Source: Labrys wisconsinensis
GTDB taxonomy: Bacteria > Pseudomonadota > Alphaproteobacteria > Rhizobiales > Labraceae
DNA length: 64,000 nucleotides
NCBI RefSeq assembly: GCF_030814995.1
Contig: NZ_JAUSVX010000006.1
Location: 310,001-374,000 of the forward strand
Direction of reading: 5' to 3'
Positions within the stretch are counted from its first letter, which is position 1, and each line of letters opens with the position of its first letter. Positions 50,068 to 58,533 of this stretch are shown here, piece by piece. The position numbers and the translations under genes are program-made. Under the pieces are notes generated by a model that was given only the letters and a program-made list of their open reading frames with translations, had not been told where the DNA came from and made no database searches.

Positions 50068-50499
50068 TCAGGGCGCGGCGACGTCCGCGGCCGCGTCGAT
50101 CGGCAGCCCGGCCGCCGTCATGCCGTCGTCGGGAAGAGACGCGCCGAACAAGAGGCCGGTGGAGAAGCCCATGATCAGGAGGGCGAGGATGGCGATCACC
50201 GGCAGCGACACGCCGAAGCCCGACAGGCGCTTGTCGCCCGGCTCCGGCTGTTCGGCGGCGCGGCCGGACTGCTCGTCCGTCATCGCCTTCCAGACGATGC
50301 GGTCGGCGAGGCCGATTGCGGGCGCGGGCGACGGGGTGGCGGCGAAGGCGGCGCGCATGCGCCTTGCGGCCTCCAGGCGCGCTGCAGCATCCGGCGATGT
50401 GCGCAGGAGCGCCTCCGCCGCGTCGCGCTGCGCGGCCGGCCAGCCCGGCACGTCGTCGCCGAGCCGGTCCAGCAGGTCCTGGAATTCGTCGATGCTCAC
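50068..50499 (-). CDS. Putative anti-sigma-like membrane protein
   Basis: Protein of 143 residues from the GTG at 50499, with GGAG just upstream. The N-terminal part (DEFQDLLDRLGDDVPGWPAAQRDAAEALLRTSPDAAARLEAARRMRAAF) and PAPAIGLADRIVWKA follow a pattern I know from small proteins encoded next to ECF sigma factors in Hyphomicrobiales. One transmembrane helix follows (VSLPVIAILALLIMGFSTGLLFG) and a short periplasmic tail. It lies between fliS and flgD; the nearest sigma gene is at 53750. An anti-sigma role is inferred. Confidence 0.5.
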   Translation of the reverse strand: MSIDEFQDLLDRLGDDVPGWPAAQRDAAEALLRTSPDAAARLEAARRMRAAFAATPSPAPAIGLADRIVWKAMTDEQSGRAAEQPEPGDKRLSGFGVSLPVIAILALLIMGFSTGLLFGASLPDDGMTAAGLPIDAAADVAAP

Positions 50500-50601
50500 G
50501 AACGCTCCGGACAGTCCCCCTTGTCGACGGACAAGTGCCCCCGGGACCTCCTCCAGATACCGGCCGCGACTCCGCCAAGTCAAGCGGGGGAACCGTCCGG
50601 T

Positions 50602-50994
50602 CTATGCGCCGCCGTTGACCTTCTGGGCCACGACCGCCCAGGCCTCGCGCAGATCGCGCAGGCCGACCAGCAGCTTGCGGTAGCGCTCCGGCGCGTCCGG
50701 CGTGCCGAAGGAGCTGTGCAGGGCGACGATCTGCGCCGTGTACATGCGCGAGAGCTGCTCGGCCAGCGCGCCGCCGCGCCGGCTGTCGATGCAGCCGCGC
50801 AGGCCCTTGAGGATGTTCGAGGCGCGGGTGATCAGCTTGTGGCTCTCCTCGATTCGGCGCGCCTCCATCGCTGCGACGGCCTGGGTGGTGAGCAGGATGA
50901 CCTTGTCGTAGAGGCGGACCACCGCCATGGTCGGCGAAACTGTGGAAGCGGCCTGGCGATAGGCGATGGCGGCCTGGGAATGGCTGGGTGTCAT
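50602..50994 (-). CDS. fliS: Flagellar export chaperone FliS
   Basis: Cytoplasmic chaperone that binds the flagellin C-terminus, 130 residues. AIAYRQAASTVSPTMAVVRLYDKVILLTTQAV at the start and the four-helix pattern (ASNILKGLRGCID, LSRMYTAQIVALHSSFG) match FliS. Its ATG overlaps the fliD stop (ATGA). FliS has its usual neighbours FliD and flagellin. Confidence 0.9.
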   Translation of the reverse strand: MTPSHSQAAIAYRQAASTVSPTMAVVRLYDKVILLTTQAVAAMEARRIEESHKLITRASNILKGLRGCIDSRRGGALAEQLSRMYTAQIVALHSSFGTPDAPERYRKLLVGLRDLREAWAVVAQKVNGGA

Positions 50995-52709
50995 GCCGAT
51001 GAGCTGCTGTTCTGGGCTGCGAGGAGGGCGGTGAGATAGGTCTTGGTGTTCTCGGCGGCGGCGATCTGGGCCTGGATGGTGGCGTAGCGATTGGTCAGCG
51101 TCGTCTTGTAGGCGTCCGCATCGCTCTTGATCTGGTCGCTCTGGGACTGCAGCGAGTTGTCGTTGCTCTGCAGCAGCTGGATCTCCTGCGTCAGCGTGCC
51201 GGAGGTGCTGTCCGTCGCGCCTTCCGCGGTCTGGTAGAGCTGCTCGGCCAGGCCGGACGACACCGAGACGTCGATGGATTGCGCCGTGTTGCCGGTATAG
51301 ACGAAGGAATAGCCGGCATAGGCGGTGCCGGCATTGCCGACGATGGTCGCCCCGCGGATGGTGAACAGCGAGGAATCCCCGCCGACCGAGGCGCCGGAGA
51401 GGTTGCCATCGGCGTCGACGGAGACGTCGAGGGTGAAGGAGGCCGGCGCGCCGGTGCCGCGATCGAGCAGCTTGAGGTCGCTCGAGGAGGACGTCATCTG
51501 GAAGTTCAGCAGCGACTGCACGGCGTCGAGATTGTTGAGGATGGCGTTGTCGAGCGTGCTGGTGTCGAGCGTCAGGTTGTTGGTGGTGTCGAAGGACAGG
51601 CCGAGATCGGCCATGGAATAGCCGTCGACCTCGGAGGACAGCGTGTCCTGCAGAGTGCTGGAAATATTGCGCAGCAGGCCGTCCCCGAACAGCGCCGAGT
51701 TCGTGCCGTCGCTTTGCGTCACCGATTGCTGGCCGTAGGCGAAGGCGCGCACCGCATTGTAGGCGGTCACCAGGCTCTGCACCGCCGTTTCCACCGTGCT
51801 GAGATTGGTGCCGACGTCGGCGGTGATCGAGGTGCCGGAGGGCGTGGCGCCGTAGAGGTGGAAGGTGACGCCGCTGACCACGTCGCTGATATCGTTGGTG
51901 GCGCGCGTCACCTGGACGCCGTCCACCGTCATGATCGCGCTCTGCGCGGCCTGGAGCTGGTCGGCGAAGGCGCCGGTGCCGTCGGTCACGCCGAGCTTCT
52001 GGAGCACGTCGTCGCCCGAGCCGGCGCTGGCCGTGATGGTCTGCCCGGTGGAGGTGGTGGAGAGGATCATCTCGTAGGACGAGCTCGTCACCTGCAGGAT
52101 CGAGGCCTGCACGCCGGTGGTGCTGGACTGGTTGTTGACGGCATCGACGATGTCGGCCAGCGACATGGTCGCGGTGACGGCGATGCTGGCGGAGGAACCG
52201 TCGGCGGTGCCGATGCTGAAGCTGCCGGCATAGCCGAGGGCGGTGGTGGCGCTGGACTGGGCCGAGCTGCCGAGCTTCTCGGCCGTGGCCAGCTGGCTCA
52301 CGGTGATGGAATGGCTGCCGATCTGCGCGCCGTTCTCGGTTGTGACCGAAAGCGTGTTCGTCGTGTCGACATTGCCGACCGGCGTGAGATAGGCGGTGCG
52401 GCTCTGGAAGGCGTCGGCGGCGGTGTTCGAGGTGCCGGACGGGGCGCGCAGCGCGTTCGCCGCCGTCTGGAGCGTGGACAGCAGCGAGGACAGCGACTGA
52501 TAGGCGCTGACCTGGGCCTGGTTGGCGGTGATCTTGGCGTCGATCGTGTCGGCGGGCGCGAGACGCTGGGCGACCGCGGCCTCGATGATGGCATTCCAGT
52601 CGATATTGGAGATGTCGCTCGTGCCGAGGCTGGCCGTGCTCGTCGTGCTCGATGTGCTGGTCGTGGACGTCGTGGTCGGGGTCGTGCCGGTGGAACTGAC
52701 CGTGGTCAT
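50991..52709 (-). CDS. fliD: Flagellar filament cap protein FliD
   Basis: Cap protein of 572 residues. After a Thr/Ser-rich leader comes IDWNAIIEAAVAQRLAPADTIDAKITANQAQVSAYQSLSSLLSTLQ, the FliD N-terminal coiled coil, then the Ser/Thr-rich D2-D3 region and a C-terminal heptad segment (IKSDADAYKTTLTNRYATIQAQIAAAENTKTYL). The end overlaps fliS. FliD caps the growing filament outside the cell and promotes flagellin folding. Confidence 0.9.
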   Translation of the reverse strand: MTTVSSTGTTPTTTSTTSTSSTTSTASLGTSDISNIDWNAIIEAAVAQRLAPADTIDAKITANQAQVSAYQSLSSLLSTLQTAANALRAPSGTSNTAADAFQSRTAYLTPVGNVDTTNTLSVTTENGAQIGSHSITVSQLATAEKLGSSAQSSATTALGYAGSFSIGTADGSSASIAVTATMSLADIVDAVNNQSSTTGVQASILQVTSSSYEMILSTTSTGQTITASAGSGDDVLQKLGVTDGTGAFADQLQAAQSAIMTVDGVQVTRATNDISDVVSGVTFHLYGATPSGTSITADVGTNLSTVETAVQSLVTAYNAVRAFAYGQQSVTQSDGTNSALFGDGLLRNISSTLQDTLSSEVDGYSMADLGLSFDTTNNLTLDTSTLDNAILNNLDAVQSLLNFQMTSSSSDLKLLDRGTGAPASFTLDVSVDADGNLSGASVGGDSSLFTIRGATIVGNAGTAYAGYSFVYTGNTAQSIDVSVSSGLAEQLYQTAEGATDSTSGTLTQEIQLLQSNDNSLQSQSDQIKSDADAYKTTLTNRYATIQAQIAAAENTKTYLTALLAAQNSSSSA

Positions 52710-52765
52710 CGCCGCCCTCTCGCCGTCGGACGGCGGGCCCGCCGGGGCGGACCCGCCTCAAGCCG

Positions 52766-53608
52766 TCACTGCATCAGCTTGAGCAGCGCCTGCGTCATCT
52801 GGTTGGCCTGGCTGGCGGCGGCCACCGCGGCCTGGGTCTTGACCTGCGCGGAAGCGAGCTTGGCCTCCTCGGCGGCGACGTCGGTGTCGGCGATCGCCGA
52901 ATTGGCCGACTGCAGGTTCTGCGTCGAGGTGGCGATGGTGGCGGCGCGGAACTGGAAGCGCGATTCCTGGGCGCCGATATTGGCGCGGGCGCTCGACACC
53001 GAATCGATCGCGGTGTCGAGGGCAGTCAGCGCCGAGGTCGCGCCCGACTGGGTCGAGACGTTGAGGCTGTTGATGCCGAGCGTCGTCGTGTCGAGCTTGG
53101 AGAGCTGGATGTTGATCGTGTCGGAGGCGGACTGGCCGACGATGACAGCCACGCCGCCGGAGCCGGTGTAGTCGACCGTGCCGGAGGCGCCGGCAGCCAG
53201 CAGCGAGGAGCCGTCATAGGTGGTGCTGGTGGCGGTGCCGTCGATTTCGGACGAAAGCGCGGAGAATTCCTGGTTGATATAGGTGCGCTCGGAGGTGCCG
53301 ACCGTGCCGGAGGCGGCTTCCGTCGCCAGCGATTTCATGCGCTGCAGGATGTCGCTGATGCTGGCGGCGCCGCCGTCGGCGGTCTGCAGGATGGCGACCG
53401 CGTGCGAGGTGTTGGTCGAGGCCTGCTCCAGCGAGGTGATGTCGGAGGACAGGCGCGTCGAGATGGCGAGGCCCGCCGCGTCGTCGGAGGCCTCGGTGAT
53501 GCGCGAGCCGCTCGCCAGCTTCGACAGCGACGAGGTCTCGGCGGCCGAGTTCATGTTGAGGTAGCGCACCGCGGAGTTGGCGGCGATATTGGTGGAGATC
53601 ACGGGCAT
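52766..53608 (-). CDS. fliC: Flagellin FliC
   Basis: Filament subunit of 280 residues. The N-terminal D0/D1 (PVISTNIAANSAVRYLNMNSAAETSSLSKLASGSRI, DDAAGLAISTRL) and C-terminal D1/D0 (SRFQFRAATIATSTQNLQSANSAIADTDVAAEEAKLA) are well conserved; the variable centre is very short, so this is a compact flagellin. It is the first gene of the filament unit and is presumably highly expressed. It lies 141 bases downstream of an ECF sigma gene, not the usual FliA-type arrangement. Confidence 0.95.
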   Translation of the reverse strand: MPVISTNIAANSAVRYLNMNSAAETSSLSKLASGSRITEASDDAAGLAISTRLSSDITSLEQASTNTSHAVAILQTADGGAASISDILQRMKSLATEAASGTVGTSERTYINQEFSALSSEIDGTATSTTYDGSSLLAAGASGTVDYTGSGGVAVIVGQSASDTINIQLSKLDTTTLGINSLNVSTQSGATSALTALDTAIDSVSSARANIGAQESRFQFRAATIATSTQNLQSANSAIADTDVAAEEAKLASAQVKTQAAVAAASQANQMTQALLKLMQ

Positions 53609-53749
53609 CGGATGCTGCTCCCGGCAGGATGGGGTGGACCGGCCCGGCTCGCGGGCGGAAGGGCGGAACGCGGAAGCATCCGCGTCTTGGATTGCACGGG
53701 GAGGGGCCGAATTGCCGGGCGCTCGATCGGGCCCCGGCCTCGTTTATGG

Positions 53750-53765
53750 TTAACGATCCCTGAAC
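53750..53765 (-). promoter_or_regulatory. CtrA-like box upstream of flagellin
   Basis: TTAA-N7-TGAA on the plus strand (equivalently TTCA-N7-TTAAC on the minus strand), overlapping the stop codon of the ECF sigma gene, 142 bases before the flagellin start. One position differs from the CtrA consensus. Functional relevance is inferred from similar boxes at 49902 and 59445. Confidence 0.35.
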
Positions 53766-54427
53766 GACTGCAGGATGTCGCCCCTGACCTCGGCCAGGAT
53801 CTCGCGCAGCTGCTGGCGCCCGCGCTTCAGGAGCGACTCGACCGCCGTCACCGTGGTTTCCAGGACCTCGGCGATCTCCGCGTTCGACATGTTCTCATGA
53901 TAGGAGAAGATCAGCGCGATGCGCTGCTGGTCGGGCAGGCGGTTCATTGCCGCCTCGAGCATGTCGGTGATGGCGTTCTGCTGCATCCGGTCGAGGGCGT
54001 CGGGGCTGGCATCGGGCATGTCCGGCGCGCGCTCCATGTCCTCGGTCCGCGGCAGGCGGCGCAGGTCGATGCAGCGGTTGGTGACGACGCGGTAGAGCCA
54101 GGTCGAGAACTTGGCCTTGCCGCTGGTCCAGCGCCCGCGATGCGTCCACACTTTCAGCAGCGTGTCCTGCACCACGTCCTCGGCGTCGGAGGCGTTGCGC
54201 AGGATGCGCAGCGCCACGCCATAGGCGCGGTCGGCGTGCCGCTGGACCAGCCTGCGGAAGGCGCCCTGGTCGCTCTGGGCAATGCGCTCCAGGAGGTCGT
54301 CGTCGCTGTCGGGGCCCTGGTCCACCGTTCGTGCCGCCCTGATCGGCCGCTCCTGCGCGAAGGCAGGCGATGCTGCGGCTTGGACGACATTCGCCCCGTT
54401 ATCAAGAGCGAGCGATGCATGGCTCAT
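53750..54427 (-). CDS. ECF-type RNA polymerase sigma factor upstream of flagellin
   Basis: Sigma factor of 225 residues. Region 2 (LLERIAQSDQGAFRRLVQRHADRAYGVALRILRNASDAEDVVQDTLLKVW) and region 4 (LPDQQRIALIFSYHENMSNAEIAEVLETTVTAVESLLKRGRQQL) are intact; the N-terminal 45 residues are a variable extension. Its gene directly precedes fliC, fliD and fliS on the same strand, and the putative anti-sigma gene lies after fliS. This suggests that an ECF factor controls this flagellar unit or that the unit responds to envelope stress. A degenerate paralogue is at 59531-60130. Confidence 0.88.
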   Translation of the reverse strand: MSHASLALDNGANVVQAAASPAFAQERPIRAARTVDQGPDSDDDLLERIAQSDQGAFRRLVQRHADRAYGVALRILRNASDAEDVVQDTLLKVWTHRGRWTSGKAKFSTWLYRVVTNRCIDLRRLPRTEDMERAPDMPDASPDALDRMQQNAITDMLEAAMNRLPDQQRIALIFSYHENMSNAEIAEVLETTVTAVESLLKRGRQQLREILAEVRGDILQSFRDR

Positions 54428-54909
54428 CTGGACGGCCCCCGGCTGTCGACCGGGCGGGACGGATCGCCTGCCGCTGCCTGGTCTCCGTCAGTTGAACGGG
54501 ACGCTTGAGATAACCAGGCGTGACTTTTGAAATAAATTTTTGAACTTTTGAAGTTTTTTACTCGGCAATTTCTGCCTGGTGCTAGGAAAACATTGCCTAT
54601 CATTGAGATTATAGATGTAATGACTTGAGTTTTTGTTCTCCGTACAAAATAGATTGCTGGGAATTTTTCTCCGATGTCGAAGTATTTCTTTGGACCGAAA
54701 AATTCTTTAACAGCCCGGCTTCACGCCGCGACCCCGGATATCCCTGTCCGGGCCGTGGAGGCCGCGCCGCATCGCCCGCCGGACGCGGGCAAGTCGGGCG
54801 GCGTTCCGGGCGGGATCTCTGATTCGCCTGCTCCGCCCGCGGCGTTCTGCTTGCGCCGGAAATTGCCCGCCGCGCCGTTCAGGGAGCAGGACGACGAAGG
54901 AGAACCGGC
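54428..54909. other. AT-rich island between sigma gene and HAD gene
   Basis: Divergent intergenic region of 482 bases. Bases about 54500-54720 are visibly AT-rich in an otherwise very GC-rich window, with the repeated string TTTTGAA (three times near 54527-54560), several A/T runs and an inverted pair GGCAAT/ATTGCC (near 54566 and 54592). The short open frames lack ribosome binding sites and domain patterns. It could be a silencer/H-NS-like (MucR, Ros) binding region or foreign DNA. Confidence 0.6.
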
Positions 54910-57336
54910 GTGGATATCCGATCCCTCACAGCGATGCTCGCGACCGCCGCCGCCGAGGGCGTCGCGACGGTCTCGGTCGACATCTTCGACACCCTGCTGC
55001 TGCGCCGCTGCACCGCTCCGGACGGGGTCTTCGAGCAGACCTTCCTGGCGCTGTTCGGCGCCGCGGCGCCGGCGCCGGCGGAGCACTGGGTGCAGCATCG
55101 CCAGCTCGCCGAGCGCGCGGCGCGGCGGCGGGCCGGCGAGGGGCGCGGCTCGCCCGAGGTGACCATCGAGGAGATCTATGCCGAATTCCCGTTCCGCCTG
55201 TTCGGGCTCGAGCGACGGGATCTCGATCGGCTCGTCGCGGCGGAATTCGAGGCCGAGCTTGGCCTCTGCCACATCAATCCCGACGTCGCGGCCCTGATCG
55301 CCCACCTGCGCGCGGCCGGGATGGCGACCGGCTTCATCTCCGACACCTATTGGAGCGCCGCCCGGCTCCAGCGGCTGCTGCACCATTGTCAGCCCGATCT
55401 CGACTGGGATTTCCTGCTGGCCTCCTGCGACCATCGCCGGGCCAAGGCGGACGGGCTGTTCCCGATCTTCCTGGCGGCTCGCGGCATCGCGCCGGCCGAT
55501 GCCGTCCATTTCGGCGACAACCCGCGCGCCGACGTCGCCGGCGCGCTGGCGGCCGGCATGCGCGGCCTGCACTACACGCTCGGCTCGGCCGCCCTCGCCC
55601 TGGTGGTGCAGCAGGAGCGGGAGGCGGCACGGCTGGCGATGCCCGGTCATGCCGATACCCGTCTCGACGACGGCCTCTCCGCCTTGCGCCGACGCGTGTC
55701 CGGCACCGCGGACCGGGAGAGCGCCGCCGCGCTCGGCGCCGAGGTGATCGGCCCGCTGATGCTCACCTTCGACCACTTCGTCGCCGACGCGGTGGAGCGG
55801 CTCGAGGCCGCCGGCGGGCGCGTGGCGGTGGTGTTCCTCGCCCGCGACGGGCTGCTGCCGCTGCAGGTCTGGCGCCAGATGCGCCGGCGCCCGGCCGACT
55901 ATCTCGAGATCAACCGGCGTCTGGCCCTGGTCGGCTCCGCCACCTCGGCCGAGCCGCTGACCGCCTTCTTCCGCGAGATCCGCGCCGTGGACGAGGCCGG
56001 GCTCGGCACGATCCTCAAGACCAACGTCTCGCGGGTGCGCTCCTTCTTCTCCAGCCACCCCGGCGGCATCGCTTCCGGCACCGAGCTGGTCGAGGCGCTG
56101 CAGCAGCTCTGGGACGAGGGCGACGTGCCCGCCGGTGCCGCCACGGCGCGCGACGACGTGCTGCGCTATTTCCGGCGCACCATCGCCGCCTTCGACGCCT
56201 GCACCGACCTGGTCCTGGTCGATCTCGGCTATGCCGGCTCGGTGCAGAAGGCCATCCGCGCCATGTTCGACACCGCCGGCATCGCCACGCGGCTGCACGG
56301 CGTCTACCTCCTCTCCTCCGACGACAAGCTCGAGGTGATCGGCGGCGGCGACACGGCGGTGGGGATGATCTCGGACCGGGTGGTGACGCCCCACGCCAAG
56401 CGGATCCTTCTGCGCAACATCGCCGTGCTGGAGCAGATCTGCAGCGCGCCGGAAGGGTCGATCGCCGGCTTCGACGGCGAGCGCATCCTGCGCGAACCCG
56501 ATCCGCGCTCGCAGGCGCAGCTCGCGCTCTGCCGCGAGATCCGCGCCGGCGCGCTCGATTTCGTCCGCTTCGCCGCAGCGGCGGAAGAGGAGGCCCCGTT
56601 TGTCGGCGAGGCCGCGATCCGCCGCGCCGCGGCGATCCTCGCCCGGCTGCTGCTGCTGCCCGGTTCTGCGGAGATCGCGCTGTTCGACTCCGTGTGCCAC
56701 GACGTCAACATGGGCACGCAGATCGCCCGGCCGCTGGTCGAGCCCGATCTCGCAGCCAGGCTCTGCGCCGGGCTCGCCCTGCCGCTCGCCTTCGGCGCCG
56801 GCGATCCGCCGATGTGGCCGGCCGCGAGCATGGCGGCGCTGTCGCGCGGCCATGGCCATCTCTATGCCACCGCCAGCGCCCGCGGCCTGCCCGGCTCCCT
56901 GTTCGGCGACGTCAAGGAGGGCTCGCTGGTCGTCGGCCTCTATACCGGCGCCGGCGAGATCCCGATCGAAGTCTCCCGCTTCCGCATGCCGACCGGCGAG
57001 ATCCGCGTGCGCGTGCCGATCGACCAGCGCCGCGGCATCGCCGGCGTGTCGGTGCCGCTCACCGCGGTGGCGGCCGCGGGCGAGCTGCGCGAGGTGGTGG
57101 TGCAGTCCGGCGCCGGCGTCGAGGCGGCGATGACCAGCTTCGAAGTGACGCGCCTGCCCGACAACCATTTCGACATGTCGGCCTTCGGCGGCACGCGCCA
57201 CTACGGCCCGGGCGGCCAGGGCCGGCTTCTGGTGGCGCTGCCGCGCCTGGCGGGGGACATCCTTGTGCTCACCCTGGTCATCGCGCCGTCGGCAGCGGCG
57301 TCGGTGGCCGTCCTGCCTCTCGCTGCGACGGCCTGA
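54910..57336 (+). CDS. Double HAD-superfamily protein
   Basis: Protein of 808 residues from a GTG at 54910 with AAGGAG upstream. The first HAD-like domain (about 1-250) has the nucleophile motif DIFDTLLLRR and the late acidic motif HFGDNPRADVAGA. A second HAD-like region starts near 295 (VAVVFLARDGLLPLQVW) and has VLVDLGYAGSVQKAI. The C-terminal 200 residues are unassigned and beta-rich. Proteins of this COG5610-like type occur in surface-polysaccharide and flagellar glycosylation loci. Here it is divergent from the flagellar cluster, so a role in flagellin or surface-glycan modification is conceivable but not shown. Confidence 0.7.
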   Translation: MDIRSLTAMLATAAAEGVATVSVDIFDTLLLRRCTAPDGVFEQTFLALFGAAAPAPAEHWVQHRQLAERAARRRAGEGRGSPEVTIEEIYAEFPFRLFGLERRDLDRLVAAEFEAELGLCHINPDVAALIAHLRAAGMATGFISDTYWSAARLQRLLHHCQPDLDWDFLLASCDHRRAKADGLFPIFLAARGIAPADAVHFGDNPRADVAGALAAGMRGLHYTLGSAALALVVQQEREAARLAMPGHADTRLDDGLSALRRRVSGTADRESAAALGAEVIGPLMLTFDHFVADAVERLEAAGGRVAVVFLARDGLLPLQVWRQMRRRPADYLEINRRLALVGSATSAEPLTAFFREIRAVDEAGLGTILKTNVSRVRSFFSSHPGGIASGTELVEALQQLWDEGDVPAGAATARDDVLRYFRRTIAAFDACTDLVLVDLGYAGSVQKAIRAMFDTAGIATRLHGVYLLSSDDKLEVIGGGDTAVGMISDRVVTPHAKRILLRNIAVLEQICSAPEGSIAGFDGERILREPDPRSQAQLALCREIRAGALDFVRFAAAAEEEAPFVGEAAIRRAAAILARLLLLPGSAEIALFDSVCHDVNMGTQIARPLVEPDLAARLCAGLALPLAFGAGDPPMWPAASMAALSRGHGHLYATASARGLPGSLFGDVKEGSLVVGLYTGAGEIPIEVSRFRMPTGEIRVRVPIDQRRGIAGVSVPLTAVAAAGELREVVVQSGAGVEAAMTSFEVTRLPDNHFDMSAFGGTRHYGPGGQGRLLVALPRLAGDILVLTLVIAPSAAASVAVLPLAATA

Positions 57337-57344
57337 CGCCGCCG

Positions 57345-57414
57345 GCGACGGCATTCTGCCGCGCTGGCGACAGCATTCTGCCGCGCCGGGGCGACGGCAT
57401 TCTGCCGCGCTGGG
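57345..57414. repeat. Three tandem copies of a 22-24 bp sequence
   Basis: Units beginning GCGACGGCATTCTGCCGCG start at 57345, 57367 and 57391 and differ at one or two bases. They fill the gap between the convergent HAD and DUF5666 genes and touch the DUF5666 stop codon. The content is probably slipped-strand expansion; each unit contains the small dyad CGGCA/TGCCG. Confidence 0.75.
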
Positions 57415-58533
57415 CTAATGCGATCGGGGCCCTGACTGGGAGGGGCCGGGGCGGCCGCCCTGCCGCCCGCCGGGGCCGTGCGGTCCGCCGGGGCCGGGCG
57501 GGCTACCGCCGGGCCCTTTGCCGCCGCCCGGTCCGCCCGGACCATGGCCGGGGCCGTGCCCCGGTCCCGGGCCTGGCCCAGGCCCGGGACGGCTGCCGGG
57601 CGGGCCACGGTCGCGGTGGTGCATGCGCACGACGTGGAAGCTGCCGCCCGGGCTCTTCTCGATCTCGGCGACGACATGGCCCTCGTCCGGCCCGGTCAGG
57701 GCGGAGGCCGCCCAGGACCCGGCGATGCTGAGGCCCGAGCCGAAGCGCAGCCCGCCAGCCACGGGGGCGACATAGGCTTCGACCGAGGCGCGCACCGTCG
57801 CCGGGTCGTCCAGCAAGGCGGTGTCGCCCCGGCTCGTGTCGGCCCGGAAAACGCCGCCGGCGAGCCTCCCGGTCAGCACGACGCGCCCGGTCGGCGCTGC
57901 ATCGAGGCCGGCGACGGCGAGGCTGCCGATGCGTGGCACCCCGTCGAGGCCGGCCGTCACCGGGCCGGCGACCTGCAGGGAAGCGCCGGCGCGGCGTTCG
58001 ATCAGGCTGGCGATGATGGTGCCGTCCAGCCGTCGCAGGCCGGACACGGCCACGAGCTCGCCCGGGTGCAGGCCCGCGGGAGCGGCGTCCGTCTCGACCG
58101 CCTGGCCCAGCACCGTGAGCCGGCCGGGCGCGAGCACTTCGACCGGCCCCACCACTTCGCTGGTGACGGTGATATGCCCGGTGGCGAGACGCTCGCCCTG
58201 CCGACGGGCCACCACCTGGACCACGTGCCCGATGCGCAGGGCGGCGGCGGTGGCGGGATGGCCGTCGATGGTGACGCCCACCGTCTCGGGATAGGTGATG
58301 CGCAGATCGTTGACGATGATGCTGCCGAAGCGCCGGATGGTGCCGGTGACGCCGGTGCCGCCGATGCCCTTGTCCCGGCTGGGCTTGTTGCCGGAGGCAG
58401 GGATGGGCGGCTCGCCGCCGTCCGGTTCCGGCGGATCGAGCGAGCCGGCGGCCGCCGGGCTGCCCAGGGTGGCGGCGAGGCCGGCGAGGAGCCGGGTGAG
58501 GCCGCGGCGGGTGAGAACGAGAGGGGGCCTCAC
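57415..58533 (-). CDS. DUF5666 domain protein with Gly/Pro-rich tail
   Basis: Exported protein of 372 residues. A GTG start at 58533 overlaps the stop of the preceding gene by four bases. A Tat/Sec-like signal (TRRGLTRLLAGLAATLGSPAAAG) precedes three or more repeats of a small beta domain (TGTIRRFGSIIVND; VTSEVVGPVEV; SLQVAGPVTAG; FRADTS) typical of DUF5666. The last 65 residues are almost entirely Gly, Pro and His. Members are secreted or envelope proteins of unknown function. It is coupled with the DUF6502 gene. Confidence 0.82.
   Translation of the reverse strand: MRPPLVLTRRGLTRLLAGLAATLGSPAAAGSLDPPEPDGGEPPIPASGNKPSRDKGIGGTGVTGTIRRFGSIIVNDLRITYPETVGVTIDGHPATAAALRIGHVVQVVARRQGERLATGHITVTSEVVGPVEVLAPGRLTVLGQAVETDAAPAGLHPGELVAVSGLRRLDGTIIASLIERRAGASLQVAGPVTAGLDGVPRIGSLAVAGLDAAPTGRVVLTGRLAGGVFRADTSRGDTALLDDPATVRASVEAYVAPVAGGLRFGSGLSIAGSWAASALTGPDEGHVVAEIEKSPGGSFHVVRMHHRDRGPPGSRPGPGPGPGPGHGPGHGPGGPGGGKGPGGSPPGPGGPHGPGGRQGGRPGPSQSGPRSH

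Noticed and set aside
54721-57354. 877-codon minus-strand open frame opposite the HAD gene
   Set aside because: Composition (Gly, Ala, Asp, His, Arg) is that of a high-GC antisense shadow; the plus-strand protein has clear HAD motifs.
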